NCBI GenBank assembly: GCA_016764835.1
Contig: JAESRD010000404.1
Span: 1-7,498, forward strand
Length of the DNA stretch: 7,498 nucleotides
DNA from: Paracoccaceae bacterium
GTDB taxonomy: Bacteria; Pseudomonadota; Alphaproteobacteria; Rhodobacterales; Rhodobacteraceae
Direction of reading: 5' to 3'
The first letter of the stretch is position 1; each line of letters begins with the position of its first letter. A program made the translations under genes and the position numbers. The notes under the pieces are model-generated. The model saw only the letters and a program-made list of their open reading frames with translations, was not told the origin of the DNA and made no database searches. Positions 1 through 5,796 of this stretch are shown in pieces.

Positions 1-57
1 ACCGATGGTGCCGATGTTTACGTGCGGCTTCGTCCGCTCAAACTTTGCCTTCGCCAT
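1..57 (-). CDS. tuf: Elongation factor Tu, N-terminal 19 codons (partial)
   Basis: The reverse strand from 57 reads MAKAKFERTKPHVNIGTIG, the conserved start of bacterial EF-Tu. The window ends just before the GHVDHGKT P-loop. EF-Tu is the cytoplasmic GTPase that delivers aminoacyl-tRNA to the ribosomal A site. The ATG is preceded by a strong Shine-Dalgarno AAGGAG (plus-strand 65-70) with a 7-nt spacer, which fixes the start. It follows fusA after 89 bp in the same direction, the classic last gene of the str operon. Many proteobacteria carry two tuf copies, so a second one elsewhere is likely but cannot be seen here. Confidence 0.96.
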   Translation of the reverse strand, partial: MAKAKFERTKPHVNIGTIG

Positions 58-117
58 GGGATGGCTCCTTATTTGTATGCGCGGCCACAAAAAGGACCGC
101 CGAATGGGGTTGGGTAA

Positions 118-139
118 GGCGGGGTGCTATGCCCCCGCC
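118..139 (-). repeat. GC-rich hairpin between fusA and tuf
   Basis: Perfect 7-bp inverted repeat, GGCGGGG (118-124) and CCCCGCC (133-139), with an 8-nt loop, starting 8 nt after the fusA stop in the direction of transcription. No U-run follows the 3' arm on the minus strand (next bases TTACCC), so it is not a canonical rho-independent terminator. It could stabilise the fusA 3' end, mark an RNA-processing point or cause partial termination before tuf; all three are inference. Confidence 0.45.
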
Positions 140-146
140 GCACCGA

Positions 147-2264
147 TTATGCGTATTTCTTTTGGATCTCTTCGCTGATGGCTTGCGGCACTGGATCATA
201 ATGATCGAACTGCATCGAGAAGTTGGCCCGGCCCGAAGACATGGAGCGCAACGTGTTGATGTAGCCGAACATATTAGCCAGCGGCACAAAAGCGTCGATG
301 ACAATCGCGTTGCCGCGTGTGTCTTGACCCTGCACCTGACCGCGCCGCGAAGTCAGATCGCCGATGATGCCGCCGGTATAATCTTCCGGGGTCACAACTT
401 CGACCTTCATAATTGGCTCAAGCATCTTGGCGCCAGCCATGCGCATGCCTTCACGCATGCACATACGGCCTGCGATTTCAAAGGCCAGAACGCTGGAGTC
501 CACATCGTGGAACTTACCATCGATCAGGGTCACTTTGAAGTCGATGACCGGGAAGCCAGCCAGAGGGCCGCTATCCATAACAGACAGAATGCCTTTTTCC
601 ACACCCGGGATATAATCCTTAGGGATGGTGCCGCCAACGATCTTGCTCTCGAATGAGAACCCTTCACCGGGCTCGGTCGGGGTGATGACCATTTTCACTT
701 CAGCAAACTGACCGGAGCCACCCGATTGTTTCTTATGCGTGTAGCTATGCTCAACTTCGTGGCTGATTGTTTCGCGATAAGCAACTTGTGGTGCGCCGAT
801 ATTCGCTTCAACCTTAAACTCACGCTTAAGACGGTCGACGAGGATATCGAGGTGCAGCTCGCCCATGCCTTTCATGATTGTCTGACCAGATTCTTGGTCA
901 GTCTCAATCCGGAAGGATGGATCTTCGGCAGCCAGACGGGCAAGGCCCGCGCTCATCTTCTCTTGGTCAGCCTTGGTCTTTGGCTCAACCGCGATTTCGA
1001 TAACCGGGTCCGGGAAGGTCATTGTTTCAAGAACAACCGGCTCGGCAACGGAACACAGCGTGTCACCCGTGGTTGTGTCTTTCAGACCTGCCAGCGCGAT
1101 AATGTCACCCGCAAATGCTTCGGTGATCTCATCTTGCTTGTTCGAGTGCATCATGACCATCCGGCCGATACGCTCTTTGCGACCTTTGGTCGAGTTCAGC
1201 AGCGTGTCGCCTTTGGCGATATGACCGGAATAGACGCGCGTGAAAGTCAGCGTGCCCATATAGGGGTCATTCATGATTTTGAACGCGAGGCCAGAGAACG
1301 GCATGTCATCATCGGCACGCCGAGGAATGTTGCGCTCTTCTTCTTCGTCGCCTGGCTCAAAGCCCATGTAGTCAACAACGTCCAGCGGGCTGGGCAAGAA
1401 GTCGATCACAGCGTTAAGCAGCGGCTGAATACCTTTGTTCTTAAAGGCGGAACCGGCAAGGATTGGAACGAAAGCCATAGCGATCGTGCCTTTGCGAATC
1501 AGCTGACGCAGCAGCTCAACGCTTGGCTCGGTGCCATCGAGATAGGCTTCCATCGCATCGTCGTCCATGTCGACGGCGAGTTCGATCATCTCACCGCGCA
1601 TCTCAGTGGCTTTTTCGAGCAGTTCAGCGCGAATTGGGCGAATTTCCCAAGTGGAACCGAGGTCTTCACCGACCCAAACCCACTCTTCCATGGTGATCAG
1701 ATCAATGATGCCCTCAAGCTCTGTTTCAGCGCCAATTGGCATCTGAACAGGGCAAGGAACGCCGCCGACGCGGGTCCGGATCATTTCAACACAATTGGCG
1801 AAATCAGCGCCGGTTTTGTCCATCTTATTGACGAACACAATCCGCGGAACCTTATACCGGTCAGCTTGGCGCCAAACGGTTTCGGTCTGCGGCTCAACAC
1901 CGGCATTGGCGTCGAGCAAAGCGATCGCGCCATCAAGAACCGCCAGCGAACGCTCAACTTCAATCGTGAAGTCTACGTGGCCGGGCGTGTCAATGATGTT
2001 CATCCGGTGCTTATCTGTTTCCAGATCAGTGCCGTTTGTTGTGCGTTCCCAGAATGTAGTCGTCGCAGCGGAGGTAATGGTAATGCCCCGCTCCTGCTCC
2101 TGCTCCATCCAGTCCATGGTGGCAGCGCCATCATGAACTTCGCCAATGTTGTGGGACTTACCTGTATAATACAGAATCCGCTCGGTGCAGGTAGTTTTAC
2201 CAGCATCGATATGCGCCATGATACCGAAGTTACGGTAGCGCTCTAGGGGATATTCGCGTGCCAA
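147..2264 (-). CDS. fusA: Elongation factor G (translocase GTPase)
   Basis: A 705-residue cytoplasmic GTPase that drives tRNA-mRNA translocation and, with ribosome recycling factor, splits post-termination ribosomes. All G-domain motifs are present: P-loop AHIDAGKT (17-24), switch I RGITI (59-63), DTPGH (92-96) and NKMD (146-149). Domains II-V follow to the normal C-terminus at IQKKYA; the length matches canonical EF-G (E. coli about 704). The start codon is TTG (plus-strand caa at 2262-2264). No in-frame ATG precedes it, and the next in-frame ATG (codon 16) would remove the conserved [12 protein letters not shown] lead-in to the P-loop. An AAAGGA ribosome-binding site sits 8 nt upstream. It is the third gene of the str operon, 23 bp after rpsG and 89 bp before tuf. 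No break or missing motif is seen. Confidence 0.98.
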   Translation of the reverse strand: MAREYPLERYRNFGIMAHIDAGKTTCTERILYYTGKSHNIGEVHDGAATMDWMEQEQERGITITSAATTTFWERTTNGTDLETDKHRMNIIDTPGHVDFTIEVERSLAVLDGAIALLDANAGVEPQTETVWRQADRYKVPRIVFVNKMDKTGADFANCVEMIRTRVGGVPCPVQMPIGAETELEGIIDLITMEEWVWVGEDLGSTWEIRPIRAELLEKATEMRGEMIELAVDMDDDAMEAYLDGTEPSVELLRQLIRKGTIAMAFVPILAGSAFKNKGIQPLLNAVIDFLPSPLDVVDYMGFEPGDEEEERNIPRRADDDMPFSGLAFKIMNDPYMGTLTFTRVYSGHIAKGDTLLNSTKGRKERIGRMVMMHSNKQDEITEAFAGDIIALAGLKDTTTGDTLCSVAEPVVLETMTFPDPVIEIAVEPKTKADQEKMSAGLARLAAEDPSFRIETDQESGQTIMKGMGELHLDILVDRLKREFKVEANIGAPQVAYRETISHEVEHSYTHKKQSGGSGQFAEVKMVITPTEPGEGFSFESKIVGGTIPKDYIPGVEKGILSVMDSGPLAGFPVIDFKVTLIDGKFHDVDSSVLAFEIAGRMCMREGMRMAGAKMLEPIMKVEVVTPEDYTGGIIGDLTSRRGQVQGQDTRGNAIVIDAFVPLANMFGYINTLRSMSSGRANFSMQFDHYDPVPQAISEEIQKKYA

Positions 2265-2272
2265 TGGTCTAA

Positions 2273-2278
2273 TCCTTT
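2273..2278 (-). promoter_or_regulatory. Ribosome-binding site fixing the fusA TTG start
   Basis: Minus-strand AAAGGA, 8 nt upstream of TTG at 2264-2262, within the 23-bp rpsG-fusA gap. The spacing is optimal for that TTG and no ATG lies in range, so it supports TTG initiation of EF-G. Confidence 0.7.
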
Positions 2279-2287
2279 AGCCCGATG

Positions 2288-2758
2288 TTACCAACGATAA
2301 TGGCTGAACGCTTTGTTCGCGTCGGCCATCTTGTGTGTGTCTTCACGCTTCTTAACAGCAGAACCACGTCCGTTGGACGCGTCAGCAAGCTCGCCTGCAA
2401 GGCGCTCTTCCATGGTGTTTTCGTTGCGCTTTTTGCTGGCTTCGATCAACCAGCGGATTGCCAATGCTTCACGACGCTCAGGGCGCACTTCAACAGGCAC
2501 CTGATAGGTCGCACCACCAACACGGCGGGAACGCACTTCTAGGCTGGGCTTGATATTCTCAAGCGCCTCGTGAAACACTTCAACCGGTTCTTTTTTCAGG
2601 CGGTCCTGAACCCGGTCAAAAGCATTATAAACGATCTTCTCTGCGACCGATTTTTTACCATCGACCATCAGATTGTTCATGAACTTAGAGACAATCTTGT
2701 CGCCAAATTTGGCATCGGGCAAGATCTCTCGTTTTTCGGCGGCGTGACGACGCGACAT
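2288..2758 (-). CDS. rpsG: 30S ribosomal protein S7
   Basis: A 156-residue protein, full length for bacterial S7. It begins [20 protein letters not shown] and contains the conserved core [18 protein letters not shown] and the [18 protein letters not shown] hairpin region, ending in the basic AFSHYRW tail. S7 is a primary assembly protein that binds the 3' major domain of 16S rRNA and lines the mRNA/tRNA exit side of the small subunit. The Shine-Dalgarno AAGGAA (plus-strand 2767-2772) overlaps the stop codon of rpsL, and only 12 bp separate the genes, which suggests translational coupling. In E. coli S7 represses str translation by binding in the S12-S7 gap; this gap is too short for the same structure, so such control is not evident here. 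Confidence 0.98.
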   Translation of the reverse strand: MSRRHAAEKREILPDAKFGDKIVSKFMNNLMVDGKKSVAEKIVYNAFDRVQDRLKKEPVEVFHEALENIKPSLEVRSRRVGGATYQVPVEVRPERREALAIRWLIEASKKRNENTMEERLAGELADASNGRGSAVKKREDTHKMADANKAFSHYRW

Positions 2759-2770
2759 ATTCGGTATTCC

Positions 2771-3142
2771 TTACTTAGGACGCTTAGCGCCGTATTTAGA
2801 GCGACGCTGCTTACGGTCTTTGACGCCTTGTGTGTCAAGTACACCGCGCAGGATGTGATAGCGAACGCCGGGAAGGTCTTTTACGCGACCGCCACGGATC
2901 AGAACAACAGAGTGTTCCTGCAAGTTGTGGCTTTCACCAGGAATATACGAAATGACCTCAAAGCCATTGGTCAGGCGCACTTTTGCGACCTTCCGCATGG
3001 CCGAGTTCGGCTTCTTAGGGGTCGTTGTATAAACGCGTGTACAAACACCACGTTTTTGAGGGCAGCCTTCCAGATGCTGCGACTTCGACCGTGTAACTTT
3101 GGGCTTCCGCGGTTTGCGGATAAGCTGCTGGATCGTTGGCAT
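2771..3142 (-). CDS. rpsL: 30S ribosomal protein S12
   Basis: A 123-residue protein beginning [15 protein letters not shown] and ending [11 protein letters not shown], full length for S12. It sits at the decoding centre and governs translational accuracy. Lys43 (in [10 protein letters not shown]) and Lys88 (in [10 protein letters not shown]), the classic streptomycin-resistance positions, are both wild type; Asp89, the residue methylthiolated by RimO where that enzyme exists, is present. The frame stays open 55 codons upstream to 3307, but that extension has no S12 homology. ATG at 3142 is preceded by a GGGGAA ribosome-binding site 9 nt away, so it is the start. First gene of the str operon; no rpoC lies directly upstream, so this operon appears to use its own promoter. 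Confidence 0.98.
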   Translation of the reverse strand: MPTIQQLIRKPRKPKVTRSKSQHLEGCPQKRGVCTRVYTTTPKKPNSAMRKVAKVRLTNGFEVISYIPGESHNLQEHSVVLIRGGRVKDLPGVRYHILRGVLDTQGVKDRKQRRSKYGAKRPK

Positions 3143-3260
3143 TGGGCTTTGTTCCCCGTTTCTTGCACATTTGCGGCCCAACTGGCCCGCTATTTCGTTC
3201 GGTTTATGCCCTCTGCGGCATATATTGCACATTACGCGCAACGCAAAACACCCGCAGGCA

Positions 3261-3275
3261 TTCCCATATAGGGAA
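3261..3275. repeat. Palindrome in the rpsL leader
   Basis: Inverted repeat TTCCC-ATATA-GGGAA, 119 bp upstream of the rpsL start. It is small enough to be chance. If real it could be an operator or a minor -10 region for a second rpsL-proximal promoter. No function is claimed. Confidence 0.25.
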
Positions 3276-3283
3276 CGGTGCGG

Positions 3284-3321
3284 CCGGGCCTCAGAGGATC
3301 GGGGCAAAAAGAGCCCGGATC
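3284..3321 (-). promoter_or_regulatory. rpsL leader with two competing hairpins
   Basis: In the str transcript two pairings share one arm. Hairpin A joins 3313-3321 with 3297-3305 (GATCCGGGC with GCCCCGATC, one mismatch, U-rich 7-nt loop). Hairpin B joins 3311-3318 with 3284-3292 (CCGGGCTC with GAGGCCCGG, one bulged base). They cannot form together. Mutually exclusive stems in a long 5' leader are typical of attenuators or translation-sensing leaders, but there is no clear terminator U-run after either stem and no recognisable riboswitch or known r-protein site. The regulatory role is inference. Confidence 0.3.
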
Positions 3322-3381
3322 GTGACCACTACATCTCAGTTAGGTGGAGGTTAAGCAAAAGCTATCGCCCCAAGTGGTCGC

Positions 3382-3410
3382 CGTATATGGGGAGTCGCTG
3401 GGGCTGTCAA
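3382..3410 (-). promoter_or_regulatory. Sigma-70-type promoter of the str operon
   Basis: On the minus strand a perfect -35 TTGACA (3410-3405), a 17-nt spacer and a -10 TATACG (3387-3382). Transcription would start near 3375, giving a leader of about 230 nt before rpsL. The bases after the -10 (GCGACC) form a GC-rich discriminator, as is common in stringently controlled ribosomal promoters; that link is inference. It is the best promoter match upstream of rpsL; a weaker alternative, TTGCGT-16-TATATG, lies closer at 3246-3219. Confidence 0.65.
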
Positions 3411-3594
3411 CAGGCCCAATCAGCATGGTTAGCAGGGCTTTCGCGGGGAGGGCACTAAACCGATTCGGCAAGGGCCCGGTCGGCACTTTGTCTCCAATTC
3501 CAAAACAATGCCGGGCAAAGGCCAAAATTGTCTGCGCAGAACTGCCCCAATTAACCATTATTTAGCGAAGTTTGTCCAAAATGTGAATCAACTC
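3411..3594. other. Non-coding stretch, nothing recognised
   Basis: The gene-free interval runs from 3143 to 3701 (559 bp). Its left part is the str leader and promoter and its right part holds the candidate control elements of the downstream plus-strand gene. In this middle section I see no tRNA, terminator, or ORF with convincing codon use. A GTG-started 73-codon frame at 3344-3565 and an opposite 72-codon frame both overlap the str promoter and resemble nothing known. Confidence 0.5.
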
Positions 3595-3610
3595 TGGCCA
3601 AACTATGGCA
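3595..3610 (+). promoter_or_regulatory. Candidate sigma-54 (-24/-12) promoter of the VPEID-CTERM gene
   Basis: The element TGGCCAAACTATGGCA carries the diagnostic GG and GC dinucleotides ten bases apart and matches the RpoN consensus TGGC-N7-TTGCA except for one base of the -12 box. Transcription would begin near 3621, about 80 nt before the ATG at 3702. PEP-CTERM targets of the better-known exosortase A systems are reported to be controlled by RpoN with the PrsK/PrsR pair, which makes the match suggestive. No comparably good sigma-70 promoter was found on this strand (a weak TTGTAT-17-GATGTA lies at 3639-3667). A single short match may be chance. Confidence 0.3.
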
Positions 3611-3625
3611 ATTCCGGGCAAAACA

Positions 3626-3676
3626 GTAACCGTAAGAATTGTATTAGTGCCTGGCGGTGGGGATGTAACCGTTAAG
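3626..3676 (+). repeat. Direct repeat pair GTAACCG(T)TAAG
   Basis: GTAACCGTAAG at 3626-3636 and GTAACCGTTAAG at 3665-3676, 39 bp apart start to start, the second with one inserted T. The pair lies just upstream of the small secreted-protein gene and is a candidate binding-site pair for a regulator, or part of the 5' leader if the sigma-54-like site is used. Function unknown. Confidence 0.35.
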
Positions 3677-3701
3677 CCCAGATGGTTTGAATGGAGTAAC
3701 T

Positions 3702-3974
3702 ATGAACCGTATTACTAAAGGCCTGATTGTTGGCCTGCCAGTCGCAATCACCACTGCCATTGCTGCTGTACCTGTTGCTGCCCAGCAGGCATCATGTAGC
3801 ATGTGGTCTTGGTGGAGTTGCCCACCAACAGTTTCACCATGGCCTGATACAGGGTATGGCGGCGGTGCTTCCAGCGTTCCTGAGATTGACGCTTCCACAA
3901 GCCTTTTGGCAGTTGCCGCATTGCTGGCCGTTGTCGTCTTTGTTTGGGACCGGAACCGCCGTCGCGCGAGCTGA
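3702..3974 (+). CDS. Small VPEID-CTERM exosortase substrate
   Basis: A 90-residue precursor with three parts. Residues 1-27 are a Sec-type signal peptide (MNRITKG, a hydrophobic stretch, then PVAA before QQ). Residues 28-58 are a short mature region rich in Trp (35, 37, 38, 47), Pro, Ser and Gly, with Cys32 and Cys40 eight residues apart. Residues 59-63 are the sorting motif VPEID, followed by a hydrophobic helix (about 66-82) and the Arg-rich end WDRNRRRAS. This tripartite tail is the VPEID-CTERM signal, a PEP-CTERM relative recognised by exosortase E. The ATG at 3702 has GGAG 5 nt upstream; the TTG at 3687 has no such site. The cognate exosortase converges from the other strand 73 bp away, so enzyme and target are adjacent. 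The likely fate is export, retention by the C-terminal helix and processing near VPEID. The mature peptide resembles no protein I know. Confidence 0.88.
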   Translation: MNRITKGLIVGLPVAITTAIAAVPVAAQQASCSMWSWWSCPPTVSPWPDTGYGGGASSVPEIDASTSLLAVAALLAVVVFVWDRNRRRAS

Positions 3975-3998
3975 GCCCTGAACGACCAAGAATAGCGC

Positions 3999-4028
3999 AA
4001 GGCGGTGTCAGCAATGGTGCCGCCTTTT
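3999..4028 (+). terminator. Rho-independent terminator of the VPEID-CTERM gene
   Basis: A 12-bp stem, AAGGCGGTGTCA with TGGTGCCGCCTT, closed by a GCAA (GNRA) tetraloop and ending in TTTT (4025-4028), 25 bp after the stop codon. Three of the pairs are G-U wobbles that form only in the plus-strand transcript and become A-C mismatches in the other, so it acts mainly rightward. It shields the convergent exosortase gene from read-through. Confidence 0.75.
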
Positions 4029-4047
4029 GCTATGGTGAACGGCTGCG

Positions 4048-5721
4048 TCAGATAAGGCTAAAGTCACCCGCGGCCAACGCCCATATGCCAATGGTCAGGT
4101 TTGCGGCCATATGCGCCTGCACCGCGTGCCAGACCTTGCCTCGGCGCAGATAGAGCAGCGCAAAGATCAGCCCGGCCAAGGCGGCGGCCAGCCAGCGGCC
4201 ATGCAATGCAGCAAACAATACGGTAGAGAATACGACGGCAAAAAGCCGCAGCGCAGTGGCGTGCCAAGTGGGCGCGCGGTTTTGCCCGGCTTGATCAATG
4301 CGTGCGAGGATAAAGCCGCGAAAGAACAGCTCTTCGATCAGGGGCACGATGAATGAAGTGCCGATCAGCCGGCAAAATACCCAAAAAATAAAGCCAGCCG
4401 CGCTCATGCCTGACAAAGCCCCGGCCAGCGCCATACCAGCGTCGGACGGGCCGCGGGCCATATAGGCCCAAGCCAGCCCGATGAGCAGGCCCGCGCTAAG
4501 GGAGAGCGGGTCTACGCCGCGGATCATCTGCCAGTATTGGCGGCGAAACGGCCACAACACCGCCAGCATGAGCGCCATGCGAAAAGGGTAGCCTATGTCT
4601 GGATGTGGCCAGAAGGCAGAGGCGATCATGCCACTGGCCATGAAAACGGCGAAGGGCAGGATAAGGGCTGCCGAGGGATCGTCGCGCAGCTTTGGCAGGC
4701 TATGGGCGGCGCGTTTTGTGCGGTGTAGCCATGGCAAGGTTTGGATGACCCAGATGATTGCCAGCGCGATAAGACAAAAGAACAGCCATCCGGCATGGCT
4801 ATGAAAGCCGTTTATCGCCAACTCGGGCGAGATCCGCGCACCGATTAGCACCAACATAGTAATGCGAATGATATTGAGTACCCAGCTGGCAAAGATCGCC
4901 AGCGGCATGACCACCAGGAAGAATCGCCCCGGCCGAATATCGCGCCAAAACAACCCGGCATAGAGGCTGCCAAATATGGCAATAAGTGCTGCCCCTTCGA
5001 TGCCGGAACATTGGCTGGCAATGCGCACTGAGAAGCCATCGAGCCCAACGATCGCTTGGGGGATGTCGAGAAAGGCGGTTTGGTCGATTTGAAACAGCAG
5101 GCCAGTGACCCCAAACAGCGTCAGCCCGGTCAGCGCTTGGATATCCCAAAGCGGTTGGCTGAGTTGGACGATATCGGGCACCAGTGCCGCACCGAGCAAT
5201 ATGGCGAAACCTGCCGGGCCGAGGGTGCGGGCAGCTTTGCGCCAGCCTGCCGGGCCAGTCAGCCAGAGGGCGAGGCCAGTGAGAGTTAGCGCCGTGCCGA
5301 GCAGCCAGAGGGCAGAGACTTGGCCAAAAGAGGCGGCAAGGGCGGGGCCGGGATACAGCAGCAGCGGCAAGAACATGATCGCCACGCCAATGAAATGCAC
5401 AGCCAGCCAGCGGGTTTGGCCGCCTGATAAAGCCGTCATGACAATGTGCCGGGCATTGGGCCGCGCCCATGCCAGCAGCCCGGCAATGGCCATAACCACC
5501 AAGGCCCGTGCGACCATGCTCCGCAGCAAACGGCAGGCGCCGTAAGCGCCGGTCGCGGTACATTCGATATCGGCCATGAACTGGTAAGCCAGCGCCAAGG
5601 CAGCCAGCTCAACAAGGATAAGGAGTGCCAATAGACCAAAGCGCGACGCCGAGAAGGCTGGCATATGTGGGCCGGGATCGGATTGCACTATTCTATCGCT
5701 CATTACGTTTCTACCGCTCAT
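4048..5721 (-). CDS. xrtE: Exosortase E / CPBP membrane protease fusion (VPEID-CTERM system)
   Basis: A polytopic inner-membrane protein, 557 residues from ATG 5721. The N-terminal half (about 1-340) is an exosortase, a transpeptidase-like cysteine enzyme that cleaves PEP-CTERM-type tails. Its catalytic triad is visible: Cys238 in SQCSGIEGA, Arg286 in WVLNIIRI and His307 in FHSHAGW, each beside a hydrophobic helix. The C-terminal half (about 345-557) is a CPBP/CAAX-type intramembrane protease: Glu463-Glu464-x3-Arg468 (EELFFR), Phe503-x3-His507 (FAALH) and His537-x3-Asn541 (HMAAN). This fusion is the known exosortase E architecture, and its expected VPEID target is the convergent neighbour. 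The start is uncertain: the frame opens at TTG 5739, with in-frame ATGs at 5721 and 5703; none has a clear ribosome-binding site. The first helix begins only about 25 residues in, so function is unaffected. It lies 75 bp downstream of a DMT transporter gene on the same strand and may share its transcript. Confidence 0.9.
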   Translation of the reverse strand: MSGRNVMSDRIVQSDPGPHMPAFSASRFGLLALLILVELAALALAYQFMADIECTATGAYGACRLLRSMVARALVVMAIAGLLAWARPNARHIVMTALSGGQTRWLAVHFIGVAIMFLPLLLYPGPALAASFGQVSALWLLGTALTLTGLALWLTGPAGWRKAARTLGPAGFAILLGAALVPDIVQLSQPLWDIQALTGLTLFGVTGLLFQIDQTAFLDIPQAIVGLDGFSVRIASQCSGIEGAALIAIFGSLYAGLFWRDIRPGRFFLVVMPLAIFASWVLNIIRITMLVLIGARISPELAINGFHSHAGWLFFCLIALAIIWVIQTLPWLHRTKRAAHSLPKLRDDPSAALILPFAVFMASGMIASAFWPHPDIGYPFRMALMLAVLWPFRRQYWQMIRGVDPLSLSAGLLIGLAWAYMARGPSDAGMALAGALSGMSAAGFIFWVFCRLIGTSFIVPLIEELFFRGFILARIDQAGQNRAPTWHATALRLFAVVFSTVLFAALHGRWLAAALAGLIFALLYLRRGKVWHAVQAHMAANLTIGIWALAAGDFSLI

Positions 5722-5726
5722 TACAT
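5691..5726 (-). repeat. 18-bp tandem duplication at the xrtE 5' end
   Basis: Two adjacent 18-bp units (5691-5708 and 5709-5726) differ at two positions. Each supplies an in-frame ATG in the context GTAATGAGCG, encoding VMSGRN and VMSDRI. The duplication does not change frame and yields two possible start codons, so it may be a recent slippage event that added an N-terminal extension. Confidence 0.8.
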
Positions 5727-5755
5727 TTTTATCATGCAAGAAAGGGTCGAAGTTA

Positions 5756-5776
5756 GGGCAAATTGGCGGGCAAATT
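5756..5776. repeat. Short direct repeat GGGCAAATT
   Basis: The 9-mer occurs at 5756-5764 and 5768-5776, a 12-bp period, in the 75-bp gap between the transporter stop and the exosortase start. It could be a binding site controlling xrtE or simple sequence drift. No promoter or terminator stands out in this gap. Confidence 0.3.
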
Positions 5777-5796
5777 AGGCCGTGCCATATTGCGCG

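Noticed and set aside
726..2246. 506-codon open frame on the plus strand opposite fusA
   Set aside because: It is a shadow of the highly conserved EF-G gene, with no recognisable protein features of its own.
3219..3246. Alternative rpsL-proximal promoter TTGCGT-16-TATATG on the minus strand
   Set aside because: Weaker in both the -35 box and spacing than the TTGACA-17-TATACG site at 3382-3410; kept only as a secondary possibility.
3143..3307. 55-codon N-terminal extension of rpsL
   Set aside because: S12 is conserved from [10 protein letters not shown]; the extension has no homology, and the ATG at 3142 has its own ribosome-binding site.
3344..3565. GTG-started 73-codon plus-strand frame upstream of the VPEID-CTERM gene
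   Set aside because: It overlaps the str promoter, lacks any recognisable domain, and is matched by an opposite frame of equal length.
3607..3619. Second sigma-54-like reading GG-CAATTCCGG-GC
   Set aside because: The GG and GC are nine bases apart rather than the required ten; the overlapping site at 3595-3610 has correct spacing.
3343..3701. Possible tRNA or CRISPR content in the non-coding interval
   Set aside because: No cloverleaf with a T-loop GTTCGA-type arm and no regularly spaced repeats were found.
4799..5563. 254-codon frame on the minus strand inside xrtE
   Set aside because: It overlaps the exosortase domain in another frame; the real frame shows the catalytic triad and membrane helices, this one is low-complexity.
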